From contig CM037584.1 of assembly GCA_021018995.1 (NCBI GenBank), forward strand, positions 146,585,317-146,649,316: a stretch of DNA of 64,000 nucleotides. Direction: 5' to 3'. This document shows positions 33,839 to 44,825 of the stretch, piece after piece. The translations under genes and the position numbers were made by a program. The stretch is from Chloranthus sessilifolius (lineage: Eukaryota; Streptophyta; Magnoliopsida; Chloranthales; Chloranthaceae). How positions within the stretch are numbered: the first letter of the stretch is position 1; every line of letters starts with the position of its first letter. Below the pieces are notes generated by a model, which saw only the letters and a list, made by a program, of their open reading frames with translations, ran no database searches and was not told the DNA's origin.

Positions 33839-33868
33839 GAGGACACTGCTCCTCATGGTTTGGGGGTG
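33839..33868 (+). promoter_or_regulatory. Internal polypurine-tract-like motif of element B
   Basis: GAGGACACTGC, then CATGGTTTGGGGGTG. It matches the phrase beside the 3' LTR (TAGGTTTGGGGGTG at 35381-35394) but lies about 1.5 kb upstream. Element A has the same duplicate at the same relative place. Confidence 0.55.
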
Positions 33869-35249
33869 TGGCAGGGTAGGTCTGCCAATAGAATAGTTAA
33901 CTGGGATGAATAAAGTTAATTTTCACTTAACTTGCTACAATAAGGAAATTTGTGAAAATATTAAAATAATTTTGCAGACATTTTGAAACTTAAAATTTCA
34001 ACATCTTAGCACCACCATGAAGCTAACATCAGAAAATTTTTCAGTTAGTACTTAGTGAACCTAAGAGGAGAGAAACAGGTGAAAATACACCCCATGGGTT
34101 AATTTGAGGACCATACCTAGTGAAATTTGGGCCTATCATTTTCTTTTGAAGAGTGTTTTTAGCATTATTTATGCTCTAAGGACTGATTGAGTCAAGACCT
34201 TTTCCCTAGAAGTTAGGCACCTCCAAATCAAAACTAATTGACAGCACTCATGACACTAAGGAAATGATCCAAGGCCTTCATTTGGACAGTTTGAGCCTGA
34301 AAACCCAACCTTTTAAAACTGCCCTTTTGCATACACTAGTTGAGCCTTAAAAATCCTACTTTTCTTTGACAAACACCAAAGTACTTGCACCTTAACCTCT
34401 TGACCTGATTCAACCTCACCCTCACTCTGAGAATTCAGAAGGTCAAGGAGAAGGAGTTAAAGATAGTGAGAGTGGTCCAACATTTGGTGGAAGGTGAAGA
34501 AAAGCAACTTATGAACAGCAGTGTATCAATGGTATTTGTATGGCAGTTCATCATAAAAATCATAAAAATATTGAATAAAAATAAAAAGAGAAAAAGAAAG
34601 AGAAGTCTAGAGAAGAACATCATCTGAAAATTGAAAAGAAGAGGAGAAGTTGGCCACTTTGATTCTGAAATATATCAAGTAAGATGAAGTTTTGCTGAAA
34701 TAAAGGTTGTGAAGTCATGAATCACCCCTTACCTTGCTGATTTCTTAATTTTGATTCCCTTTTTTCCCTTCATTCTCTATATCCCTCACCCATAAGCCAC
34801 ATTACAACCGATTCAAAAAGACCTTGTAGATCCAAAGTGAAATGAGCTATCATGTGGAGATGAGGAGTTGTCCAATCTATGGTGAAAAATCATGAGAATG
34901 TCAGAAATTAGAAGCCTTGCCTATGCTCATGCTTGCAGGCCCATTTGTGGTCTTTAACTGCTCTTGAGCTGTTTTGAATGTGAACACCCTCAGATTGTCA
35001 ATTTTTGAATTTAAGACAAGCTTGGTATTGATTCTTACACATTGAATTTCTAATATAAAATGAATGGTGGTGATGCAAACACAAGTTAATTTTGAGTTTT
35101 AAATGGCCTGCATTACTGCTACAATTTCCTCTGAATTCCAAAGGAAAGTGGATTGATGCTCTATTCATTGAAATTTGTTTTGCCATTGACTGCACCACTC
35201 TTAACTATTTTTCTTGAGAAGTTTGTGGGTAACTTCACTGAAAACCATC

Positions 35250-35339
35250 AGGAGACTTCACTCCTCCACTAGGGATCACCTAGGGGTTTAAAAGGCTTGG
35301 CACATATGCTAAATGTACCTGTGATCCCTACGAAAGTGG
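35250..35339 (+). ncRNA. Predicted structured RNA block in the 3' region of B
   Basis: AGGAG/CTCCT hairpin (35250-35265), then CCACTAGGGATC (35266-35277) pairing with GATCCCT and AGTGG (35323-35339) around a bulge ACGAA. The inner hairpin is GGCACAT-ATGCTAA-ATGTACC (35299-35319). Compared with element A, the inner stem sequence differs but still pairs (one mismatch), and the loop and bulge are kept. Confidence 0.65.
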
Positions 35340-35380
35340 CATTTAATTAATTAAAGCTTTGCTAAGGGACTAGCAAAGAT

Positions 35381-35394
35381 TAGGTTTGGGGGTG
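35381..35394 (+). promoter_or_regulatory. Polypurine tract of element B
   Basis: TAGGTTTGGGGGTG immediately before the 3' LTR start TGTTAAG. Confidence 0.88.
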
Positions 35395-37724
35395 TGTTAA
35401 GATCTGAAAAGTACCACTTTTCACCCCTTAACTTAATCTCTGCTAGACCCTTAGTCATTTAATAAATGTGTGTTAAGCCCATTTTATAGGTAATAAGCAG
35501 TAGCTGCAGATAAGGCCCTAACCATGCCAAAAAGCTTACTGTTGTCCCAGAAGTGCCTCAAGAGAAAGAAAGTTAGACCCGGACAGAGAACTAGCTACAG
35601 CAGAGGCACAACAAAGCAGCAACAAGTTAAGATGTGAGCCTCACGCAGATGTCGCAGGGTTCAATTGAATAAAAAAGAATGCTTCGTGCAGTTGTCACGG
35701 GTTTCTGAAGGTAGCACACCAACTGGTCGCGCTGTTCTCACACAGATTGAAGACAGAAGGGATTAAAAAGCATACTTTGCACAGTTCTCGCGAGGCTCAG
35801 TTGGAAGCTCTCGCGCAGCTTAAGAAAGGAGCCTTTAATCTTCGTGCGATTCACTGAGGAGAGAAAGCTCCAGGCATTCCTGCTGCAGTAGCCGCGGGAT
35901 ACAGACCTTCAGGGAACTGCTCACGTGATCCAGAGGCCTATGCACCTTGCTTCTTCACGAGTATCCCCGCGAGATTCACCAAGGAATGAACTGCACGCGC
36001 GATTCCCACGCCATTCAAATGGGAAGCACAATCTCGCAACAATCAGAGCAATCCCGCGATGACCAAACTATCTATCCCGCAACTGTAAGAGCTTCAAGGC
36101 AATACAATCCCGTGATGACTACTCTATCACGTGACAAGACCTAGAAATCCTTGCTACCTAGCGAGGCTCAGGATCTTAACTTCTCCCCACTTCTACAGGG
36201 GCAATCTGGGAACTTCTAGCAACTAGGGCACGCACTCCATTGCTCCAATCTTTGTGCACACGCCCCGAGGCATCCAAGGAACATAAATGAGCCACGATTG
36301 CATCGATAAAATTAGGGTTTTCCTAACCCTAATGCTCCCACAGCTGACTGCTATATAAGCCTAAGCCTAGTTTAGGTTTAAGGGTCTTCTGTACTCCTTC
36401 TTGAATCAGCTGTAGAATTCTAATAGGCTAAGGTTAGGGTTTAGGCAGCTTCTTTTTCCCTTTTCTTCTCTCTATAGTCCAGCACTTGCTAGCTATACCC
36501 TTTGTATGATTATTTGGAATAGTTTTAATAGAGTTTTATAATAGGATCTTATGCATGTATGGGATTGAAGTTTGAGGGTTGTTCTGTACAAGGCTGCTGC
36601 CTTGAGATCCTTCATTGCTATATTGCATTGTAAGCAATGGAGGATTATTTTTAAGGATTTATTTAGATCCAAGTGACCTGTGTGTCTAGGCTAGGCACAT
36701 TGCAAGCCTATCGCCCACCACAGGATCCACTAAATCTGAATCCCCATGGGAGCTTGAGGTGATAGCCTTGTGAACATGGTGGTGGCAGTAATCTTCTTGT
36801 TCTGTCTCAGACCTCTGTGAGGAGCGATAGCCTCTGTGGATAGTCTGTGACCATTCAAGTGGACAGGTTATAGCCCTAGAGTGAGGCCAATCCACAGGTC
36901 TAAGACAGATTCTTCTTCTCTGCACTTGTGCTTGTTGCCTTATGAGAGATTGTGGAGGCAGAGCTCAGATTTGTATACACCCACCATCGATGCGATGATC
37001 TGATCACCGTCAGAGAGATTGTAGGTGGATCATCACTTTGTCTTTCTAAAGCAGTGAACAGCTAGACCTAAAGCTAGTACTCAAACTCTTGCTGGTCCTG
37101 TGTGTCCAGGCTAGTGCACATTGCAGGCTTAGCGCCACACATAGAACTTTAGAGGTTAAGGTTCCTATGAATTCTTGAGCTGGTAGCCTGGATGAAGTAA
37201 TGCCTACAATGATAAACTTGGATCATGGCACAGGGGTGAGTTGGATCCTTTCTCCTCTTTGGTGATAATGTAGCCATTTGACAGGATTTCTATAGCAGCA
37301 GATCTGAGTCTGAGTTATAAGACCCATCAAATCTGTACCTAATAGCTTACTTCTCACCCTTTTATATTTATTTTCTCACACTCCATCATTCTTCTCAACC
37401 ATTTCTATAGTTTAGGCATTAGGTTACCTTAGGATTCAAACATTAGTGACCTTAAATCCCGTTCCATTTAGGATTGCCAGATCTATAGTCAGATCTGGAG
37501 GGCCTACTAAAGATGGCTCCCTTGGAGCTTTAGATCATTTTTCCCTGTAGGACAAACTCTTACTTATTAAAACTTGCTACAACAGGTCCTGTATCTTGCA
37601 GGTCTATGTATTTTTAGGCTTGCTGCTCTGTAGTTTTCAATCCACCATTGATTTATTTTTGCTAACCCCATTCTTATCACTGTTTCCAATAAAGTCAGTA
37701 GCAAGCATCTAAAATACCATAACA
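35395..37724 (+). repeat. 3' LTR of element B
   Basis: 2330 bp, partner of 21417-23844. It is shorter mainly because its second internal duplicate is incomplete. A TATA box TATATAAG lies at 36352. Confidence 0.93.
36312..36359 (+). promoter_or_regulatory. Core promoter of element B: inverted telo-box pair and TATA box
   Basis: TTAGGGTTTT and CCTAACCCTAA face each other about 20 bp upstream of TATATAAG (36352-36359). TTAGGGTTT is the plant telo-box found in many promoters. A further TTAGGGTTTAGG lies near 36433 downstream. The 5' LTR has the same layout with a decayed TATA. Confidence 0.6.
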
Positions 37725-37729
37725 GTAAT

Positions 37730-37973
37730 TCTTCCTCAAGTCCTGATATATTTTCGTGCTATCGGGGTGGATTGTATATTTCAATTTGTGAGCCTTATCG
37801 AGAATAGTTTGTCGTAGATCGACATCAATTGGAACACAAAGGTATCCCTTTAATAGTAAGGAACCATCTTCTTTTACTGAGAACTCTGGTTTGATGCCCT
37901 CAATCACATCTTGTCGGATTTTAGTTAACTCCAGATCTTTCATAATCCTTGAGAAATTCGTGAATATGCTCAA
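37730..37973 (-). pseudogene. Integrase N-terminal part, outer element; cut by element B
   Basis: The segment includes the linker and zinc-binding start of integrase (ILDKAHKLKYTIHPDSTKIY). The coding sequence stops at the target duplication of element B and resumes on the other side of B at 21411 and below. B therefore landed in the integrase zinc-finger region. Confidence 0.85.
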
Positions 37974-38274
37974 AGATCATTGGTCTCACTGTGATGTTGG
38001 CCAAGAAATCCCCTGTAGCTTGCACCTCGATATTTGCATCATACAATGAAAGATCTTCAAACAACTTCCATCAGTGCATCCCCGCGATCAGATTAGCTAC
38101 TCAAGGCATATGCTACGACATTAGCCTTGCCTGGGTGAAATTATATAGAGCAATCATAATCCTTGAGAAACTCCATCCACCTGCGCTGCCTCATATTTTT
38201 TTTCTGTGTAAACAGGTACCTAAGCTCTTATGGTCAGTGAAGATCTCAAAGGTCTCACTATACAAATAATGTCT

Positions 38275-38466
38275 CTAAATTTTTAACGCAAATATGATCA
38301 CTGCTAGTTTCAGGTCATGTGTCAGGTAGTTCTTCTCGTGATCTTTCAATTGTCTCGACCCATAAGTAATCACTTTCTTGTGTTGGTTGACCACGCAGCC
38401 TAAACCATTATGTGAAGCATCACTATATACCGCAAACCCTCCACTGCTTGAAAGAATTGCTAACAC
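38275..38466 (-). pseudogene. RNase H region, outer element
   Basis: The block [16 protein letters not shown], then [15 protein letters not shown] and LAVIIFALK is the RNase H domain that follows RT in Ty3/Gypsy elements and removes template RNA. It continues with the usual linker to integrase. Part of a degraded polyprotein. Confidence 0.8.
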
Positions 38467-39384
38467 TGGAGCTAAAGTAAATCTCTTGAGTTCTTAAACT
38501 CTTTTCGCACGCTTCACTCCACTCAAATCTCGCATCCTTTCTTGCGAGTCTCATAAGTGGTCCCGATATTTTGGAAAATCCCTCTACAAAACGTCGATAG
38601 TAGCCAGCTCTAATGTTCTTAAAATACAGATGTCTGTTACCGTCTTTAGTTATTCCCATTTTACAACTGCTTTGATCTTAGCCAGATCTACTGTGACACC
38701 ATCCTTTGAGATGACATGTCCCAAAAGGCCAACTTTCTCTAACCAAAACTCGCACTTACTAAGTTTAGCATATAGTTGGTGTTCATGTAGAGTATGTAGA
38801 GCAACTCTCAAATATTCTTTGTGTTCCTTCTTTGACTTGGAATATATCAGGATGTCGCCGATGAATACTACGACGCAAGTGTCTAGGTGTGGTTTAAACA
38901 CCCGATTCATCAAATTCATAAACGACGTTGGTGCATTCGTAAAATCAAATGACATCACTAAGAACTTGTAGTGTCGATACCGTGTCCTGAATGCTGTCTT
39001 CTGGATGTCCTCGGTCTTGACTCTTAGCTGATGCTATCTAGATCTCATATCAATCTTAGAAAAATACCTCGCTCCTTACAGTTGATCAAATAAATCATCA
39101 ATCCTAGGCAATGAATATCAATTCTTAATGGTTAATTTGTTTAACTGGCGAAAGTTGATGCACAGTCGCATCGACCCATCTTTCTTCTTTACAAACAAGA
39201 CCGGTGCTCCCCAAGGAGACACGCTAGGTCTTACAAACCCCTTATCCATGAGCTCTTGCAACTGCTCTTTCAATTCCTTCAACTCAGTAGGAGCCATTCT
39301 ATATGGTGCTTTGGAAACTGGCTCTGTTCTAGGTGCTAACTCGATAGCAAATTCCACCTCTTTATCAGGAGCTAATCCTGGCAA
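38467..39384 (-). pseudogene. Reverse transcriptase region, outer element
   Basis: RT copies element RNA into DNA. Recognised by the RT fingers block ([20 protein letters not shown], then [20 protein letters not shown]) and by the later palm and thumb blocks (ILIYSKSKKEH, YAKLSKCEFWL, GLLGHVISKDGV). These phrases are characteristic of plant chromoviruses. The domain is broken but easy to follow along the minus strand. Confidence 0.85.
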
Positions 39385-39461
39385 TTCCTCCTGAAATACA
39401 TCCTCAAATTCATGCGCAACTGTGATCTCTGAAATAATATTCTTCCCTTCTTTATCTTCCT

Positions 39462-39943
39462 TTAAAAAGCTAAGTAACCACTACACCCCTTTTTGATTAA
39501 GCGCTCGGCCCTGACCATGGACACAAGTGGCATAAACGTTGATCTCATTCCCCGAAATTGAAATGATCTCCTCGTATTAGGTCTGAAGATGATGACTTTG
39601 TTCTTACAATCTACCGTTGCACAATGAGCTGACAACCAATCCATACCAAGGATCACGTCGAATCCTTTCATATTAATAGAACTAAATTCTCTGCCAGTTC
39701 ATAGACGTCCCCATCTATGATGGTTACTATCACCGATTTACACACCATGTCTGTATCGATCGATTCCCCAGTTGGAATAGATACCGCTAAGATAAAATCC
39801 AACGTCTCTGGATTGACCTTCATCTTCTTTGCAAATTGAGGAGTAGTAAATGAATGGGTAGACCCTGGGTCTATCAACACTCTAGCTTCATAAACTACAT
39901 CACTTCCCTTTTCGTATAATTGTAAGGTACCTATATCATACAT
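39462..39943 (-). pseudogene. Retropepsin (protease) region, outer element
   Basis: The aspartic protease cuts the polyprotein. LIDPGSTHSF followed downstream by FDVILGMDWLSAHCA is the conserved retropepsin layout of Ty3/Gypsy polyproteins. It sits between the Gag zinc knuckle and RT, as in other chromoviruses. Degraded. Confidence 0.8.
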
Positions 39944-41486
39944 TTATATATATATATATAACATACTTATACATCAAAATTTATTTACAGGAATGAGTCT
40001 ATTCTACTCCCTACATGGATGCACCTTCTCTATCTAAAACTTTAAGAAATTGAAATTCTTAATTTTTTTAAAAGAAAATTTCACCTTGGAAAGCGTCATT
40101 GACATTCTATGCCTCCTGGGTAGTAACTGCATACGCTCTTCCTTGTATGACCGACTTCCTTGTTTGTATCGGTCTTGGCATGGAAGTAGAAGCCGCTTTC
40201 TCTTTATTCATCTCAAGGTAATCTCGGATCATGTGGCCCATCTTTTCACACTTATAGCAACCCCAAGTACCCCTTCTACAATCTGCTATTTTATAAGATT
40301 TGCCACACTTGCCACAAGTCTCAACTGTAGTAGCAGATGCTGCCCGTGAGAAACTCTGGATAACTGATACTCCAGTGGTGGTAGCAGGGTTCCCATATTT
40401 GATCAGCCTCCCAAATGCAAGCACAGGTAATCTCTGATAATTTGTTTGTTGGGCCGGTCTGATATAACCAGTTTAAAACTATTGTCTCCTCATGGGTGCT
40501 ACAAATCGCAGCTTTTTGTTTACTGGCTCATAGTTTTCCACTGTACTTTGATCTTTCCTTCCTTCTCCCTTGTTGATCTTCCCTTCGGTATCGATCTTCA
40601 TTGTCTTCTTATATCACCAAGGCCTTGCTGATAACTTTTCCATTGCTGTTCAATTCAAATGCTGCTACCTTTCCCCTGATGTCCGGCCTTAAGCCGCGTT
40701 GTAGTTTCTTGGCTTTCATCAAGTCCGTAACTACAAAGTCAGGAGCAAAACGAGCAAGCCTCATGAACCCTACTCCATATTCCTTCACGACATCCTTCCT
40801 TGCTCGAGCTGAAGAAATTTAACTTCCATTTGATTGCGTACTACTTCAGGGAAGTATTGTTTGTTAAATTCACCCACAAATTCCTCCCATGTCCATGGCA
40901 ATCCTGGGGTTTCCTAAACCCTAATCCTAGACACGGACTTCCACCATGGGCCTGCCTCCCTATCCAACATATATGCTGTCCAACGGGCACTTTCATCTTC
41001 AGTGCACGTAAGCACACTGAATACTTTCTCCATCTCACTCAACCAATTCCCTACATCCATTGGCTCTGCTTACCTTGAAAAACTCGGAGGACACATCCTC
41101 CTAAACTCTGTGAAATGTAGAGGGCAATGCCTATGTAGTACCTACTGGAGGTATAGGTGGCTGATGCTGGTCATTGGCATTATAAGCTGCCAAGGACGCC
41201 CCTTGCTGAGCCATGGCATTTGCCATGGTTTCCATGGTGTGCATCATCCTCTCACGCTCTTCTCTCTCTTCGTGTCTTTCTCTAACCCTTCTTGCTCTTG
41301 TTGATCTCTATCTTGATGATCTCTATCTTGATTCTCTTCTTGGTCTCGGTTCCCTTGATTACTACCTCCTGGGGCATTACTATTCTCCAACGGCACTCTA
41401 TTCGAAGCCGAGATAAAATCGTCTCTGCTCCGCAAGTTTCTTTCATGGCCACCCCTGGGCCGACCTCTTCCTCTAGAAGACATCAC
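39944..41486 (-). pseudogene. gag: gag region of the outer chromovirus
   Basis: Gag forms the virus-like particle and binds the element RNA. The start is rich in Arg, Gly, Asp and Gln (SSRGRGRPRGG near 41480), which is common in chromovirus Gag. Near 40107-40424 there is a zinc-knuckle region (CGKCGKSYKIADC, then CYKCEKMGHM) typical of the Tekay/Del clade. It lies between the primer-binding site and protease in normal order. The region is degraded with several breaks. Lineage assignment is good because the downstream integrase ends in a chromodomain. Confidence 0.75.
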
Positions 41487-41569
41487 GCTATATACATGAA
41501 ACCATAGTTTTATTAGCAGAAGGTCCTATACTCTGACAAAATCAAGACTTGTCAGAAATTCTAAAAGAA

Positions 41570-41584
41570 ATTGCTTTGATACCA
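41570..41584 (-). promoter_or_regulatory. Primer-binding site, initiator-Met tRNA type (outer element)
   Basis: In the element sense this reads TGGTATCAAAGCAA, two bases inside the 5' LTR. It is the usual chromovirus primer site complementary to the 3' end of tRNA-iMet, where minus-strand cDNA starts. Confidence 0.85.
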
Positions 41585-41962
41585 ACTGTGACAGCTCAGA
41601 TTTTAGCACCCTGAAACCCGTGCCATCGGCACGACCCTCAAGGCTGTGCCCCATACATAAGAACGGAACATTGGTATATCCACACAATTTTTAAAGTAAA
41701 ACATATCCTAAAGCAATTATAGAATTAACTCTCAAGTTCCATAATATAAGTCAGAACACGTAACTCAATAGATAGTTCTGATCTCATGCCACTGCATGAG
41801 CAAAAGAACCAACCCGAACCATCAATGACGACTCAGCAGTCACCCTGGATGGTTCGCCAAAAGAATGTCTCGTTTTATATTATATTTTCTCAGAAATAGG
41901 GCTGGACATACCAAGCTATATAGTATCTTTCACAAAACTCTATCAAAGTACGTAGGGGTCCT

Positions 41963-42067
41963 CTAGAAGAAATCCTCAGGAGGGGGCTCTGACTCCTCCC
42001 CAGGCACGTAATCCGAATCTTCCGGATCAGCGTCTCCCGAAGCAACAGCAGCAGCTAACACTGGACC
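41963..42067 (-). other. Short acidic reading frame in the 5' LTR of the outer element
   Basis: After CACAGGTCC the minus strand reads 34 codons rich in Asp, Glu and Pro, with GDADPEDSDYVPGEESEPPP near the end. The equivalent in the other LTR is 1698-1805 and keeps the frame. Not a recognised protein. Confidence 0.5.
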
Positions 42068-43144
42068 TGTGACGTATAGTCTAAAGAGTGAGCTACATCA
42101 TAGCTTAATAGGGAAACAACTGAATGAACATATAAATCTATCTTACTCACATATATTTCATGATATTTAGAAACATGATTTATCAATAAAAATAGTTGGA
42201 AAACCATTTTAAGTTACTGAAAGCATGAACTGAATGCATCTGTTACTCTATATGCATTTACTTATTTTCAACTTGTTCTCAAAAGATAAAGATCGGCCTT
42301 AAAACTTAAATTAATAACTTAAATAATCCTCGATACACTATAGCCATCGAGCCCCAATGGAATACCTACCATCGTTGTCCAATCAGACTATTTTTCATTT
42401 ATTTTTCATTTAAGTAATACTACCCAGGTTCCTTCCTCATAGGTGATGGGGCACAAAGCTCGCATACATCTCTGGGATATCATACTGGCATACGAATTGG
42501 CCGCCGTACCGATCACGGATATCCTGCCGAGTCAGCCACGGGTATACCGCTGTGTCAGTGGGGTATTCACCAAATCTTAAATCAAATGTGCAACTGCATA
42601 TAGTTTTTCACTATATGATTGTGCTAAACATAGTATTTTAGGTTTGTTCAATTCTCATTTAATTTACTTCACCTTACTCGGATGTTCACGATTTTCCATA
42701 CATCCCTGGGATGTAACCAGCTCATATGTATCACTTAGATGCCCTTATGTCATTCACACCCCCTTGAGATGTCACATACTCATAACATACTTATTTCCTT
42801 ACTTAGTGTTCACCCACACACACACACACACACTTTAATTTCATATGTTCGACTACTTTTTAAGAAAAAGATACGCATCTCTATGCTCTCAATGCATAAC
42901 TATTCATTTCTATATCACTACATACATGCTATTGTAATTAAAGTACATGTTCAAGATATTCCCTATCTCACGCTACTTAAATCTTCAAGCATCAAGGTCC
43001 ATAGTGGCTTCCCATGCTCGCATTTAAGCGTTCAACCTAAATTATATCATATCACAAGTAAAGCATCAAGAACGGTGCATAAAAGAAGGTACAAAGCCTT
43101 CCCAGAACTCCAAGGTCCAAACAAAACTCACTCAGAAACTGTCA

Positions 43145-43410
43145 AAATCGACTAATCGATCCCAAATCGATTAATCAAAATTCCAGAATCAATTAATCGA
43201 TCCAAAAATTGATTTATCGGTTTTCCCAGACTCCTCATTTTCCATTCACTGGGAGTACCCAGACGATTAATCGATTTCAAATCGATTAATCGAAATAAAA
43301 AATCGATTAGTCAAAATTTAATTCGATTAATCGGTTTCATGCTTCTGTGTCCAGATCTGTATTCTATCAAAAATCGATTAATTGGTTTTAAATTTGATTA
43401 ATCGAATTTA
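43145..43410. repeat. TCGATTAATCGA palindrome cluster in 5' LTR (decayed)
   Basis: Position-equivalent to 2883-3150. Several copies have drifted, but the ~20-bp rhythm is still visible. Confidence 0.8.
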
Positions 43411-44825
43411 ACAGAAACCCAGCCCTCTTCTGGCATTTCCTCTAGCTTTGCTCTCTCTCCATTTTCTCCTTTTTTCTATTTCCTTAAATTCTTTATTAGT
43501 TCAATTATATAATCATTAAATTACCCACATCATAATTTACAAAGATCTTACCTCAACTCCAAGTATGGGTGATTCAAGGGTTTGCCTCCAAGAGCTAGGG
43601 TTCTTAGCATGATTCCTCGAATCCCCACGCGTTACCATCGTGATTAATGGCTCACGTATGACTCAAATCCTTAATCCCACATAAATCTCTTGCATTTACT
43701 CCTTCCTCCTCACTCTCTCTCACTCTCTCTCTTCATAAATCTTTAATCACCTACCAAAGCCAAAGAGGAATAGCCTCTCTTATACATTAACTCTTTTAAC
43801 CCAATTCAACCCTTCGGTATAAGGCATACACACCCATAACAAGTGTATGTGACTTCATAATAAAATCTCATACCACACTCATAAGCACATTCACATCAAA
43901 CTTAATTTAACCTAAGTTATCAAATTGACTTCCACTTGGTTTCACTAGTGCCCTGATGAGTACGCATACCGAGGACACTATTCAAAATCCAAAGGTTTCG
44001 AGGATGTTACACAAACTTTGATCGAAAGTCCATCTAGTGGTCCCGATTATAGTTAGTGACATGAAGCCTATATATCGAATCTATTCCTATCCATGCATCT
44101 ATCACCATTCAATTTTCATAATCAAACTTTTGGTAGTCTATCATATCATTCTAAGATTGACTACTTAATTTATACTTATCAAAGAATTAAACCCACACTC
44201 AAAATCGCATAATCAAATCAATCAATTAACCATACATTTCAAGCAAATCGAACAACTATCAAGGCTATTAATCGTGACCATCCGATTGGGCACTTATCAA
44301 ACTAATAGTTGGGCTACAATTTTCTTATATGCAACTTATAATTCTTAGTATATTTCAGCCCCAAGACATGTAAAAAATCTATTCTAATTCTATAAGCAAT
44401 AATGCAAGGATTCAATGCTAAATCATACGCAAGCTATCTATCAATCAAGCAATCTAAGGCCGTTCATTTGGTCATGATTAAAACCAGTATGTGATGAATA
44501 ATTTCTAAGATCTCACATGAATAATTCATCAAAATAAGCATGTATCTCAGGTCGAGATTTCTATAAAATTTCTATGCAAAGAGTTAAGACTATTCTACAC
44601 TATACTATGCATTAGAGCAAAATGCATCAACAGCCATTCAATTGACCTAAAAATCCGTGATAAATATGATTTCCAGAGATCAAAAATCTAAATTTGTGGC
44701 CTACTACACATATGTTTACTATCCATGAAGATTATATAATCTACTTTGCATAGTATGATCAAAGAAAGCCAAAAATTCAAAGTTCCTACACATTAGTGCA
44801 TAGTGATCATGTTTGACAAACTCTT

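Larger units (their letters stand above)
33656..35380 (+). other. 3' non-coding region of element B
   Basis: No gene. It contains an internal polypurine-like motif (33839-33868), stretches similar to the 3' region of element A (for example 34730-34870 against about 10170-10280) and the structured block at 35250-35339. Such similarity in non-coding DNA between two diverged elements implies constraint. Confidence 0.75.
21417..37724 (+). mobile_element. Element B: Athila-type LTR retrotransposon nested in the outer integrase gene
   Basis: LTRs at 21417-23844 and 35395-37724 (TGTTAAG...ATAACA) are flanked by a perfect 5-bp duplication GTAAT (21412-21416 and 37725-37729). gag, protease, RT, RNase H and integrase run on the plus strand from 24127 to 29770, followed by an accessory region (30736-33655) and a 1.7-kb 3' non-coding region. 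Layout, decayed Asp-tRNA primer site and lack of a chromodomain place it in Athila. I count about 50 differences in the first ~450 aligned LTR bases (about 11%), mostly C/T and G/A, so a simple clock (a few million years) will overestimate. It looks nearly complete in structure with about ten coding breaks, mostly after integrase. Confidence 0.93.
1322..44011 (-). mobile_element. Tekay-like chromovirus (Ty3/Gypsy), degraded, split by two later insertions
   Basis: Two LTRs of about 2.4 kb flank gag, protease, RT, RNase H and integrase in Gypsy order on the minus strand, followed by a chromodomain-like integrase C-terminus. The LTRs read TGTAACATCC...TGTCACA in the element sense. The primer-binding site matches initiator-Met tRNA, as usual for chromoviruses. 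The flanks GAAAC (1317-1321) and CAAAC (44012-44016) look like an aged 5-bp target duplication. Removing elements A and B leaves about 12.4 kb. LTR divergence over the ~290 bases I aligned is about 10%, which at a rice-type rate means a few million years. The coding region is broken in many places (order of ten) besides the two insertions. It also carries an accessory ORF after integrase. Confidence 0.9.
41587..44011 (-). repeat. 5' LTR of the outer chromovirus
   Basis: Partner of 1322-3749. It lies next to the primer-binding site, so it is the 5' LTR of the minus-strand element. Its palindrome cluster (43145-43410) is more decayed than in the other LTR. Confidence 0.93.
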
